Below, in pieces: positions 14,747 through 22,548 of a stretch of DNA of 42,090 nucleotides. The stretch's first letter is position 1. The number at the start of each line of letters is the position of its first letter. Position numbers and translations under genes: made by a program. The DNA comes from a bacterium (lineage in GTDB: Bacteria; Patescibacteriota; Patescibacteriia; Patescibacteriales; GWC2-42-12): assembly GCA_030650415.1 (NCBI GenBank), contig JAUSEG010000003.1:1-42090 (forward strand), written 5' to 3'. Under the pieces are notes generated by a model. That model had not been told where the DNA came from. It saw only the letters and a program-made list of their open reading frames with translations, and did not search any database.

Positions 14747-15127
14747 ATGCCGAAAGAAAAAATAAAGATACTTTTAGCCGAAGATGATTCGTTCTTGCTG
14801 GGCATGTATGCCACTAAGTTTGAGCTAGATGGTTTTAAGGTAATTATGGCTGAGGACGGGGAGAAGGCCGCGCGAGCTGCCTTAAAAGAGCTGCCCGATG
14901 TTGTGCTTTTAGACATCGTTCTGCCAAAATTAAACGGCTTTGAGGTTTTAAAACAGCTTAAGCAGAATCCGGCAACCGCTAAAATTCCGGTAATTCTTCT
15001 AACTAATTTAAGCCAGAGAGACGAGATTGAACAGGGCATGAAAATGGGAGCGGAAGATTATTTGATTAAAGCTCATTTTATGCCGTCGGAAGTGGTGAAT
15101 AAAATAAAAAATATTTTAAATAAATAA
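14747..15127 (+). CDS. Single-domain response regulator (CheY-like receiver)
   Basis: A 126-residue receiver domain without an output domain. The acidic pocket AEDD (residues 10-13), the phospho-acceptor Asp in VVLLDIVLP, the conserved Thr in LLTNLS and the Lys in YLIKAH are all present. No histidine kinase is in the window. Its stop is one base before the PilT-like gene starts, so translation is probably coupled, pointing to control of pilus motor activity as PilG/PilH do elsewhere. That role is inferred from context. Confidence 0.93.
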   Translation: MPKEKIKILLAEDDSFLLGMYATKFELDGFKVIMAEDGEKAARAALKELPDVVLLDIVLPKLNGFEVLKQLKQNPATAKIPVILLTNLSQRDEIEQGMKMGAEDYLIKAHFMPSEVVNKIKNILNK

Positions 15128-15128
15128 T

Positions 15129-16163
15129 ATGGAAGTGCCATCGATTTTATTAAATAGAATTTTGTCTGAAATGGCTAAAAAAAATGCCTCGGATTTGCAT
15201 CTGGCCGTTGGCAGTCCGCCGATGATCAGGGTGGACGGAGAATTTTCGGCTCTGGCCGGCCAGGAGATGATGACCAGCGAGATCTTAAGCAAGTTCGCGG
15301 AAACTTTTTTAAGCCAGGAGGAAGTGGTAAAACTAAGCGAAAATAAGAGTCTGATTTTAGTGAAAAATATCACTAATTTTCGTTTTAGAATCAACGTTTT
15401 TTATCAAAAAGATTTATTGTCCCTGTCTTTCCACTATATCTCCAGCGCCATAAAAAACTTTCTTGAGCTGGGTTTGCCCGAAGAGACTAATAATTTTTTA
15501 AAAGTTAATTCAGGTTTATTAGTAATCGCCGGAGCTTATAATTCGGGAAAAACCACTACGGCCGTTTCTTTAATTGAAGAAATTAATAAAACCGCGGTAA
15601 AAAATATTATTACCATAGAAGATCCGATTGAATGCCTGTTTGTCAGTAAGCAAAGCCTTATAACCCAGAGGCAGGTGGGGAGCGACGTTAAGACGGTTAT
15701 GGACGGGCTGGATTACTGCTTGAATGAAGACGTTGATGTCGTTTATATAAATGAAATAAAAGATGAAGAGGTTTTTAATCAATCGATGCAGAAAATTTTT
15801 GAATTAGCTTCGGGAAACTGCCTGGTGGTTTTAGAAATTAACACCGATAGTTCGGTTAGAGTTTTAGAAAAAGTTTTAGCCGGCGTTAGCCAAAAAATGA
15901 CGCTTGAAGCCGCTCGTTATAATTTAGCCGATATCTTGGTGAGCGTGGTGGTTCAGAAATTGGTTAAACGGCGAGGCGGGGGTTTAATTTTGGCCAATGA
16001 AGTATTGCTGAATAATTCCGCGGTTAAAGCTTTAATCAGAGAAGGAAAAATTTATCAGCTGGAAAGCATCATGCAAATATCCAAGAAAGAAGGCATGATT
16101 ACTTTGGAAAAATCATTGGACAGGTTGATTGAATTAGGCGAAGTCAGGAGAGAAGACCTTTAA
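15129..16163 (+). CDS. Divergent PilT-like retraction ATPase
   Basis: A 344-residue PilT/GspE-superfamily protein starting one base after the response regulator. It keeps the ASDLHLAVG opening, a P-loop of altered form (GAYNSGKTTT at about 136-145 instead of GPTGSGKST), the EDPIECLF region and the C-terminal KALIREGKIYQLESIMQ helix typical of PilT. The Walker B/Glu region is INEIKDEE instead of GEMRDLET, and the His box reads LEINTDSS instead of GTLHTNSA, losing the conserved His. The P-loop Lys and catalytic Glu remain, so ATP binding is likely but turnover may be weak. PilT-like with a PilU-like or regulatory role is possible. Confidence 0.85.
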   Translation: MEVPSILLNRILSEMAKKNASDLHLAVGSPPMIRVDGEFSALAGQEMMTSEILSKFAETFLSQEEVVKLSENKSLILVKNITNFRFRINVFYQKDLLSLSFHYISSAIKNFLELGLPEETNNFLKVNSGLLVIAGAYNSGKTTTAVSLIEEINKTAVKNIITIEDPIECLFVSKQSLITQRQVGSDVKTVMDGLDYCLNEDVDVVYINEIKDEEVFNQSMQKIFELASGNCLVVLEINTDSSVRVLEKVLAGVSQKMTLEAARYNLADILVSVVVQKLVKRRGGGLILANEVLLNNSAVKALIREGKIYQLESIMQISKKEGMITLEKSLDRLIELGEVRREDL

Positions 16164-16174
16164 TAAATTTTCAA

Positions 16175-16338
16175 TTTACAATTATCAATTTTCAATGAAT
16201 TTTTAATGGCTTAATTTTCAATGCTCTTAGCATTAAGTCGGATTTAATTAAGTGTCCATTACCGGCGGTTTGAAAATTAAATCATTAATTCATTGGTCAT
16301 TGATTGAAAATTATGTAAATTGAAAATTGAAAATTATT
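16175..16338. repeat. AT-rich repeat upstream of pilC (family B)
   Basis: Repeated CAATTTTCAATG and GAAAATTAAATCATTAATTC blocks in both orientations flank a short GC-richer core (GTCCATTACCGGCGG). No gene. Confidence 0.65.
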
Positions 16339-16343
16339 ATAGT

Positions 16344-17546
16344 ATGCTGATTTATAAATATAAAGCCTATACCGAAGATAAGAAACTGCAGGTCGGCATG
16401 GTCGAAGCCAATAGCCGGGACTATGTTGAGGAAATATTGAAAGAAAAAGGCTTCTCTATAGTTTCAATCTCGGAAGTGCCAACCAGTAAGGGAATTAACT
16501 TAGCTTTTTTAAATCGGGTTAAGGGCAAGGACATCGTGATTTTTTCGCGCCAATTTTCCGTCTTGATTTCAGCTAACGTCGCCATGGTTCAATCGCTTAA
16601 AATTTTAATTGAGCAGACCGAAAATATCACTTTAAAGATGATAGTTTCGGAAATCGCCGATGAGGTTGACGCCGGCTCGCCCTTATCCGAGGCGCTGGCT
16701 AAGCGCCCGAAAGTTTTCAGCAGTTTTTATGTTAGCGTAGTTAAGTCGGGTGAAACCTCGGGTAAACTGGACGAAGTGCTTAGCTATTTGGCTGATGAAA
16801 TGGAAAAAGACTATGATATGATGAGTAAAATCAAGGGTGCGATGATTTATCCGATTTTTGTTCTCTGCTCTTTAGCCGTGGTTGGCGTGGTAATGATGAT
16901 TTTCGTGGTACCTAAACTCACCTCGATTTTAACCGAAAGCGGCACAGAATTGCCCATAACCACCAGAATATTAATCGGCACTTCCGGGTTTATGGCGAAT
17001 TATTGGTGGCTGATTATAGCGATCGCCGGCGGCCTGTTTTTCGGCATTAAATTTTATACCAAACGCCCCTCGGGCAGGCGTCAATTTGATTTTATTAAAT
17101 TGAAATTGCCGATTTTCGGCCACCTGTTTCAGCTGATTTATCTGGTGCGTTTTACCCGTTCCATGAATACTTTGATCGTCGGGGGCGTGACGATTTCCAA
17201 CAGCTTAAAAGTCGCTTCCGAAGTGGTTGGCAATAAAGTTTATCAGGAACTGATCGAGAAAACCATTAAGGAGGTTGAAGACGGAAATTCAATTTCCAGC
17301 GTTTTTATGGAAAGCCGGACCATTCCTAAAATGGTTTCGCAAATGATGAATATCGGGGAGAAAACCGGAAAAATGGATATTATTTTGGGAAGAATCACGG
17401 ATTTTTATAGTCGGGAAATTTCTACGATGGTCGCCAACCTAATGACTTTAATGGAGCCGATAATTATGGTAATTATGGGTATAGCCGTAGGTATTATGGT
17501 GGCGGCGATAATTTTACCCATGTATAATTTAGCCAGCAACTTCTAG
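16344..17546 (+). CDS. pilC: Type IV pilus inner-membrane platform protein PilC
   Basis: A 400-residue polytopic protein of the T2SSF family on which pilins are assembled. Two T2SSF domains are visible. The first starts at about residue 66 (FSRQFSVLISANVAMVQSL) and its end is marked by membrane helices near IYPIFVLCSLAVVGVVMMIFVV and YWWLIIAIAGGLFFGI. The second starts with FTRSMNTLIVGGVTISNSL and ends in the helix PIIMVIMGIAVGIMVAAIILPMY. I use ATG 16344; an upstream in-frame TTG at 16320 falls in repeat DNA. Complete and of normal length. Confidence 0.95.
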   Translation: MLIYKYKAYTEDKKLQVGMVEANSRDYVEEILKEKGFSIVSISEVPTSKGINLAFLNRVKGKDIVIFSRQFSVLISANVAMVQSLKILIEQTENITLKMIVSEIADEVDAGSPLSEALAKRPKVFSSFYVSVVKSGETSGKLDEVLSYLADEMEKDYDMMSKIKGAMIYPIFVLCSLAVVGVVMMIFVVPKLTSILTESGTELPITTRILIGTSGFMANYWWLIIAIAGGLFFGIKFYTKRPSGRRQFDFIKLKLPIFGHLFQLIYLVRFTRSMNTLIVGGVTISNSLKVASEVVGNKVYQELIEKTIKEVEDGNSISSVFMESRTIPKMVSQMMNIGEKTGKMDIILGRITDFYSREISTMVANLMTLMEPIIMVIMGIAVGIMVAAIILPMYNLASNF

Positions 17547-17547
17547 A

Positions 17548-17640
17548 ATTTTCAATTTTCAATGGAAAATAATTAAATAATAATTGGAAATTAAAACATT
17601 AAATCATTGTTTAGAAATTGAAAATTATAAATTTAAAATT
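17548..17640. repeat. AT-rich repeat upstream of pilin 1 (family B)
   Basis: AATTTTCAATTTTCAATGG at the left and AGAAATTGAAAATTATAAAT at the right; same family as at 10136 and 16175. Confidence 0.6.
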
Positions 17641-17651
17641 AATTAATATTT

Positions 17652-18149
17652 ATGAAGCAAAAAAACATGAAAAAAAATCTTTTTTTTAAGCCAAACGGTT
17701 TTACCCTGATTGAACTCCTGGTGGTAATAAGCATCATCGGCATTCTTTCGTCCTTCGCCGTGGTCTCGCTTAATAACGCCCGCAATAAGGCCAGAGACGC
17801 TTTAAGAAAAGCCGATATGGCGCAGATGAGAACCGCTCTGGCTCTTTATTATGATGATAATAATGAATATCCGGCCTGCGGCAGTTGGGATAATACAAGA
17901 GAGGATTTTGGCGCTGTTGCCAATCAGGCTTACGCGGATTGCTATATGGTTGCTTTGGGGGCGGCTTTAACCGGCGGCGCCAGACCTTATTTAAATCCTA
18001 TGCCTAAAGATCCGAAAAATCCGACTAATAATCCGGCCGTTGACTCCACTTATCTGTATCGCTATGTCAGCAAAGCCGATGGTTCCGAATATGCTTTAGT
18101 TTATCGGATTGAAGATAATACCAGTTTACAGGTTATTAGGGGCTGGTGA
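17652..18149 (+). CDS. Type IV pilin 1
   Basis: A 165-residue prepilin. The basic leader ends in PNG, with cleavage before [20 protein letters not shown], a textbook pilin helix carrying Glu5. The mature part has the usual helix continuation ([33 protein letters not shown]) and a small globular C-terminus with two Cys (PACGSW and ADCYMV) that may form a disulfide. A second in-frame ATG (17667) would give a shorter leader. No ribosome binding site is obvious, unlike pilin 2. Confidence 0.93.
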   Translation: MKQKNMKKNLFFKPNGFTLIELLVVISIIGILSSFAVVSLNNARNKARDALRKADMAQMRTALALYYDDNNEYPACGSWDNTREDFGAVANQAYADCYMVALGAALTGGARPYLNPMPKDPKNPTNNPAVDSTYLYRYVSKADGSEYALVYRIEDNTSLQVIRGW

Positions 18150-18150
18150 A

Positions 18151-18256
18151 GTCTCAAAGCTCACAGCTCGTAACTCATAACTCCTTTAGCTCGGCATTTT
18201 GAGTTATGAGATGCGGGCTATGAGTTACGAGACTAGTGAGCTATGAGTTATGAGAC
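18151..18256. repeat. Inverted repeat of GAGTTATGAG/CTCATAACTC units
   Basis: Outer ends GTCTCA and TGAGAC, with internal CTCGTAACTCATAACTC, TTTTGAGTTATGAGA, GCTATGAGTTACGAG and GCTATGAGTTATGAG. It lies between the two pilin genes and its right end supplies the weak -35 of the pilin 2 promoter. Confidence 0.7.
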
Positions 18257-18277
18257 TTATGGTTTTTATGGTATAAT
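18248..18277 (+). promoter_or_regulatory. Extended -10 promoter for pilin 2
   Basis: TGG-TATAAT with the -10 at 18272-18277, and a weak TTATGA (18248-18253) inside the upstream inverted repeat. Transcription from about 18284 gives a leader of about 90 bases before pilin 2. Confidence 0.5.
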
Positions 18278-18375
18278 TGTGGATAAGTGATTAGTGAATA
18301 ATAAATTAATTTCACGATTTAATTCCCATGCTTGTGATTGGGTTAATCTTCGTGTAAAGAGAGGGGAGGTGAAAA

Positions 18376-18843
18376 ATGAGAAAACAAATTTTTCGACACG
18401 GCTCAAAACGGGCGGGTTTTACTTTAATTGAGTTGTTGGTGGTTATCGCCATCATCGGCTTATTATCAACTTTAGCGGTAGTAGCTTTGAATAATGCCAG
18501 AATGAAGGCCAGAGACGCCAAACGCGTTAGCGACATCAAGCAAATTCAGACGGCTTTGGAGTTATACTATAATGATTGTAATAGCTATCCTGATGGAACA
18601 GCCGCAGGGCAGGAAGTTGATGCCAATACGGATTTAACCGGACCGGCAGCTTGTGGCACCGTTACTTATATGGCGACCGTCCCGTCTAACCCAACCCCGG
18701 TTGATACAGGCTGCACCGGTTCAATCTACACCTATACTCAGACATCGAGCGGCGCTTCCTATACCTTAGCTTATTGCTTGGGCGGAATAACCGGCGGCGT
18801 ACCAGCGGGAGTAAGAACGGCCAGCCCGGCTGGCATCCGATAA
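18376..18843 (+). CDS. Type IV pilin 2, probable major pilin
   Basis: A 155-residue prepilin: basic leader MRKQIFRHGSKRAG, then [20 protein letters not shown] with Glu5, and the helix continuation NARMKARDAKRVSDIKQIQ. The globular end is Thr/Ser/Gly-rich with Cys residues (PAACGT, DTGCTGS, LAYCLG), a plausible glycosylation target. It has its own promoter, an exceptionally strong Shine-Dalgarno GGGGAGGTGA seven bases before the ATG, and its own terminator. This is the expression pattern of a major pilin. Which pilin dominates is inference. Confidence 0.93.
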   Translation: MRKQIFRHGSKRAGFTLIELLVVIAIIGLLSTLAVVALNNARMKARDAKRVSDIKQIQTALELYYNDCNSYPDGTAAGQEVDANTDLTGPAACGTVTYMATVPSNPTPVDTGCTGSIYTYTQTSSGASYTLAYCLGGITGGVPAGVRTASPAGIR

Positions 18844-18875
18844 AGAGTCTTTAAAAGGGTCCTATTAAGGATTTA

Positions 18876-18930
18876 CCCCTGTTAAATAAATTTGCCTTTG
18901 GCAAATTTCCGCCTTGCGGATTTAACGGGG
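18876..18930. repeat. CCCC-GTTAAAT palindromic repeat, intergenic copy (family D)
   Basis: CCCCTGTTAAAT at the left and GATTTAACGGGG at the right, with internal TTTGCCTTTGGCAAA. The same ends are found in frame in a minor prepilin gene at 24399-24448, and a minimal CCCCAGTTTAACGGGG is at about 12484-12499. Confidence 0.7.
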
Positions 18931-18937
18931 TGAAAGG

Positions 18938-18970
18938 AAAAACAGGGTTTTAATCCGCCCTGTTTTTCTT
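18938..18970 (+). terminator. Rho-independent terminator of pilin 2
   Basis: AAAAACAGGG pairs perfectly with CCCTGTTTTT around TTTTAATCCG, followed by CTT. It separates the pilin 2 transcript from the next gene. Confidence 0.85.
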
Positions 18971-19009
18971 ATGGTGATAATTGGGGTATAATATTGGTAT
19001 GGTAGAAAA

Positions 19010-19140
19010 TGTAAAGTTAAAAAATCAAAATGAAAAATGACAATGCAAAATGTAAAATTTATTAAATTAGACATTTTGGCATTTTAAACTGTCATTTTTC
19101 ATTTTAAGATTTACATTTTTAATTATTCATTGTTCATAAA
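19010..19140. repeat. AT-rich repeat upstream of the O-antigen-ligase gene (family B)
   Basis: Left half ATGTAAAGTT...AATGAAAAATGACAATG is inverted in the right half GTCATTTTTCATT...AAGATTTACAT. A TATAAT at 18987-18992 just before it may be a promoter for the downstream gene. Confidence 0.65.
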
Positions 19141-19147
19141 ATAGAAT

Positions 19148-21472
19148 ATGATTGGTAATTTGATATTAAAGGAAAGATTAATCAAAATTTTTGACTATAT
19201 CATTGAATACGGTATCTTAGCCATAGTTTTTTTTATTCCTTTAATTTTTGATTTTACCGGTTTAAGCTATAATATCGTTGATCTTTATAAAATTGTTTTT
19301 TTTAGAATAATCATCTCTCTTATATTTTTGGCGTATTTGGCTAAAGTTTTCATAACCGGCCGATTAAGCTACCGAGGCAGTGGAAAAATATTTTTGTTTG
19401 TCTTTTTTTTATTGTCGTCATTTTTTATAAGTTCATGGTTTTCGCTTAATCCCAGTCAAAGTTTTTTCGGGAATTTTTTACGCCAGCAGGGTTTTTATAA
19501 TTATTTTAATTATTTATTGTTTTTTATTTTGCTAATTTTAAATATTAGAGATTTTAAGCAGATTAAGCGGATAGTTGCCGCAGTTATTCTCTCGGCGTCT
19601 TTAACCGCCGTTTATGGTTTAATTCAATATTTTAATTTAGACCCGGTGCATTGGTCGGAGAAAGCCGTAGATCTTGGCCGTATTTATTCGACTCTTGGCC
19701 AGCCGAATTTTTTCGGCCATTATCTGATTTTAGTTTTGCCTTTTTCACTTTACGCTTTAATTTTTATGGCCAAGGGGATATTACCGAGATTTTTTGTTAT
19801 TTTAGCCATTTTAATGCAATTATTTTGTTTGATTTTTACCTATTCTCGGGCGGCTTGGCTAGGGTTTTTCGGCGCGACAGCTTTTTTGTTATTAATTTGG
19901 CTGGTGTTTGGGCCGCGGAAAAAATTGGTTATTAGTTTCGTCGGCTGCTTATTAATCGGTCTAATAATTATTATTGGCTTAAACGCTATTAAGCCGATTG
20001 AGCAAAGTCATTCGTCTGGCATAGGCGTGATTAACCGGTTAAAAAGCTTAACCGACCCTAAGAGCGGTTCCAATAAAATGCGGCTTTATTACTTAGAGTC
20101 AGCGGTTAAAGAAATAAAGGGGGAAAGTTTCGGCCGGCTGATCTTCGGCTATGGCCCCGAGACACTATCAAGCATTTTTATAAAACATTACCGGCAAGAT
20201 TGGGGCGTGTATGAAGCCATTAACGGTTATCCGGACAGAGCGCATAATTGGCTGTTTGATCAAATTTTGACTCTAGGTTTTTTAGGGCTGATGGCCAATT
20301 TAGCGTTTTATTTTTATCTTATCTATAAAGCAATCATATTTTTACGCGCTAGGAATAAGCTTGGCTCGGAAGATTGGCTGATCATATTTTTGTCCGCATC
20401 CTTAGTTGGGTATTTTATAAATAATCTTTTTAGCTTTTCTCTGTTCACAAACTATGTCTATTTATTTTTAATTTTAGCTCTGGCGTGGCTGATTATTAAT
20501 TACGAAGAAAAGAACCGAGAAATAGAAATTAAGCTGACAAATTTTTCAAAGTTTTTGATTTGGTTTTCACTCTTGGCCGTGGCTCTAATCTTTTTTTATA
20601 CCAATAATTTAAATCAAATCAGAGCGGAAATCTACTATGTGAAAGCCCTAAAGTCAATGGAATCTCCCGGTTGCCAGGGGGTAATTAATAATATGGAGAA
20701 GGCTTTAAACTTAAGCCCGAGCAATAACTATTATCAGGAACGATACTTAGTTCTATTTTTAAATTGTTTTCCTTCGGTTAGCGAAATAACTCAGCCGGAA
20801 TCGCGTAAAGATTCATTGTCGAGGATTATTGAATTAGTTGATGATAAAGAATTTTATGACAATAGAATTAATTTGGCTCGCGCTTACGCTTTGCTTGGAT
20901 CTAACTTAGATAAAGCTTATTACGAAAAAGCGGAAAAGATATATGTCGGCTTAATCAAGGATTTTCCATATTTTACCACTGCTTATGAGGATTTAGGCAG
21001 GCAAAAAATGATGCAAGAAGATTATCAGGGAGTTCTAGATGTTTATAAGCGGGCGCTGGAGGTTTTACCGTCGCTGGATCATCCGGATTTGAATGACCAG
21101 CATCGCACTCAGATTTCTTCAATCGCGGTTCGTCTTTACGAGGGCTTGGGTCAAGCTTATTTTAAAATAAAAGACTACGATCTGGCGCTTGATTATTATA
21201 AAGAAGGCTTGAAGCTTGATCCTTACCGAGCGACTTTATATAAAAATATCGCTGATATTTATTATGTTCAAGGTCAATTTGATAAAGCCATTGCCTGGAA
21301 TAAGCGAGGACTGATGTTAAGTCCGACCGATTATAATTGGCCGCTGGCTTTATCCTTGCTTTATCGCGATAAAAAAGATTTAATCAAAGCCAAAGAATAT
21401 TTAGATCAGGCTTTAAAGTTAGCGCCGGAGAATCAAGATTTGAAGAATTATTATAACGAGTTAAATAAATAA
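19148..21472 (+). CDS. O-antigen ligase (Wzy_C-like) membrane protein with C-terminal TPRs
   Basis: A 774-residue protein. The first 490 or so residues have about ten to twelve membrane helices with the Wzy_C/O-antigen ligase signature FTYSRAAWLGF (about 227) and an RAHNWLFD loop (about 365) typical of this glycan-polymer transferase family. The C-terminal third (about 500-774) is TPR repeats (for example AYFKIKDYDLALDYYKEGLKL). Members move lipid-linked glycans onto lipid or protein; the same fold includes pilin O-oligosaccharyltransferases (PglL/TfpO). Lying between the pilins and pilD, it may glycosylate pilin; this is inferred from context only. Confidence 0.85.
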   Translation: MIGNLILKERLIKIFDYIIEYGILAIVFFIPLIFDFTGLSYNIVDLYKIVFFRIIISLIFLAYLAKVFITGRLSYRGSGKIFLFVFFLLSSFFISSWFSLNPSQSFFGNFLRQQGFYNYFNYLLFFILLILNIRDFKQIKRIVAAVILSASLTAVYGLIQYFNLDPVHWSEKAVDLGRIYSTLGQPNFFGHYLILVLPFSLYALIFMAKGILPRFFVILAILMQLFCLIFTYSRAAWLGFFGATAFLLLIWLVFGPRKKLVISFVGCLLIGLIIIIGLNAIKPIEQSHSSGIGVINRLKSLTDPKSGSNKMRLYYLESAVKEIKGESFGRLIFGYGPETLSSIFIKHYRQDWGVYEAINGYPDRAHNWLFDQILTLGFLGLMANLAFYFYLIYKAIIFLRARNKLGSEDWLIIFLSASLVGYFINNLFSFSLFTNYVYLFLILALAWLIINYEEKNREIEIKLTNFSKFLIWFSLLAVALIFFYTNNLNQIRAEIYYVKALKSMESPGCQGVINNMEKALNLSPSNNYYQERYLVLFLNCFPSVSEITQPESRKDSLSRIIELVDDKEFYDNRINLARAYALLGSNLDKAYYEKAEKIYVGLIKDFPYFTTAYEDLGRQKMMQEDYQGVLDVYKRALEVLPSLDHPDLNDQHRTQISSIAVRLYEGLGQAYFKIKDYDLALDYYKEGLKLDPYRATLYKNIADIYYVQGQFDKAIAWNKRGLMLSPTDYNWPLALSLLYRDKKDLIKAKEYLDQALKLAPENQDLKNYYNELNK

Positions 21473-21475
21473 TGA

Positions 21476-21576
21476 AGAAAATGACAAATTTCCAATGACC
21501 AATGACTAATGAATTAATTTTTTGATATTTGAACTTTGACATTGATTTGTCATTAGACATTAGTCATTCGTCATTA
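21476..21576. repeat. ATGACAAAT/GTCATT inverted repeat (family B)
   Basis: AATGACAAATTTCCAATGACCAATGACTAATG at the left is mirrored by CATTAGACATTAGTCATTCGTCATT at the right, giving a long AT-rich hairpin between the ligase gene and pilD. The left part matches the insert in recG. Confidence 0.75.
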
Positions 21577-21584
21577 AAATAATT

Positions 21585-22373
21585 ATGCCCACCTCAATAA
21601 TTATTATTTTCGTCTTTGTTTTCGGTTTAATCATCGGCTCATTTTTAAACTGCTTGATTTGGCGTTTGCGCCAGGGCGAGGGTTTAATGAACCGCTCTTA
21701 TTGCCCTAAATGCCGAAAACAAATTGCTTGGTATGATAACATTCCGGTGCTTAGCTTTGTTTTGCTTTTGGGAAAGTGCCGGCATTGCGGGAAGGCAATT
21801 TCAGTTCAATATCCATTGGTGGAGCTAACCGCAGGCATTCTTTTTGCGGTTTCTTTTGCTATTAATTCAAGAGCAGCGTTTTTTGGCGAATTCACGAATT
21901 TTCAATTTTCAATGTTGATGTTGCGCGATTTCTTTTTAATTTCCGTGATGGTCGTGATTTTTATTTACGATTTACGCTGGTATGAAATTTTAGATAAAGT
22001 GACTTTACCGGCCTGTTTAGTAGTTTTTTTAATGAATTTAGTGCTGGGTTTTAGTTTGTGGAATCTCTTAATTTCTGGTATAATAGGAGGTAGTTTTTTC
22101 TTAATTCAGTTCCTAATTTCTAATGGAAAATGGATTGGCGGGGGAGATATTAGGCTCGGGCTTCTCATGGGTTTGGCTCTGGGCTGGCCGGCGGTAATAC
22201 TCGCGATTTTTATTTCCTATTTTATCGGTTCAATCGTTGGCGTGGGTTTAATTCTGGCTGGTAAGAAAAAATGGGGCAGTGAGGTACCGCTCGGCGTATT
22301 TTTAGCCGTTGGTTCAATCATCAGTTTATTTTGGCACACGGAGATTTTAAATTGGTATTTGAATATATTTTAG
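21585..22373 (+). CDS. pilD: Prepilin peptidase PilD
   Basis: Membrane aspartyl protease that cuts prepilin leaders after Gly and usually N-methylates the new Phe1. The 262-residue protein has the N-terminal methyltransferase-type region with two zinc Cys pairs (YCPKC at about 39-42, KCRHC at about 65-68), then about seven more membrane helices. Both catalytic Asp motifs are present: IYDLRWYEILD and GGGDIRLG. It should process all six prepilins encoded here. Confidence 0.96.
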   Translation: MPTSIIIIFVFVFGLIIGSFLNCLIWRLRQGEGLMNRSYCPKCRKQIAWYDNIPVLSFVLLLGKCRHCGKAISVQYPLVELTAGILFAVSFAINSRAAFFGEFTNFQFSMLMLRDFFLISVMVVIFIYDLRWYEILDKVTLPACLVVFLMNLVLGFSLWNLLISGIIGGSFFLIQFLISNGKWIGGGDIRLGLLMGLALGWPAVILAIFISYFIGSIVGVGLILAGKKKWGSEVPLGVFLAVGSIISLFWHTEILNWYLNIF

Positions 22374-22380
22374 ACCATTA

Positions 22381-22540
22381 TGTCGTTGCGAGCGTAGTCT
22401 TGTCATTCCCGAAGCCACAGGCTGTCGGGAATCCAGGAGGGAGCAGTATAAACTACATTTCTGGATTCCCGCCTTCGCGGGAATGACAAATAAAAGAGAT
22501 TGCTTCGCCACCCTGATTACAGGAGTGGCTCGCAATGACA
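22381..22540. repeat. Composite palindromic repeat, full form (family A)
   Basis: Same nested architecture as at 2494-2749: TGTCGTTGCGAGCG, GTCATTCCCGAAGCC...GGGAATCCAGGAGGG, CTGGATTCCCGCC...GGGAATGACA, GAGATTGCTTCG...CTCGCAATGACA. Its right end runs up to the start of the next gene. Confidence 0.85.
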
Positions 22541-22548
22541 AACGCATT

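Noticed and set aside
18151-18256. CRISPR-like array
   Set aside because: The GAGTTATGAG units are in both orientations with irregular spacing and no cas genes are nearby; it is a fold-back repeat.
22483-22548. Upstream extension of the GWISFN protein
   Set aside because: The added residues (MTNKRDCFATL...) are translation of the family A repeat end.
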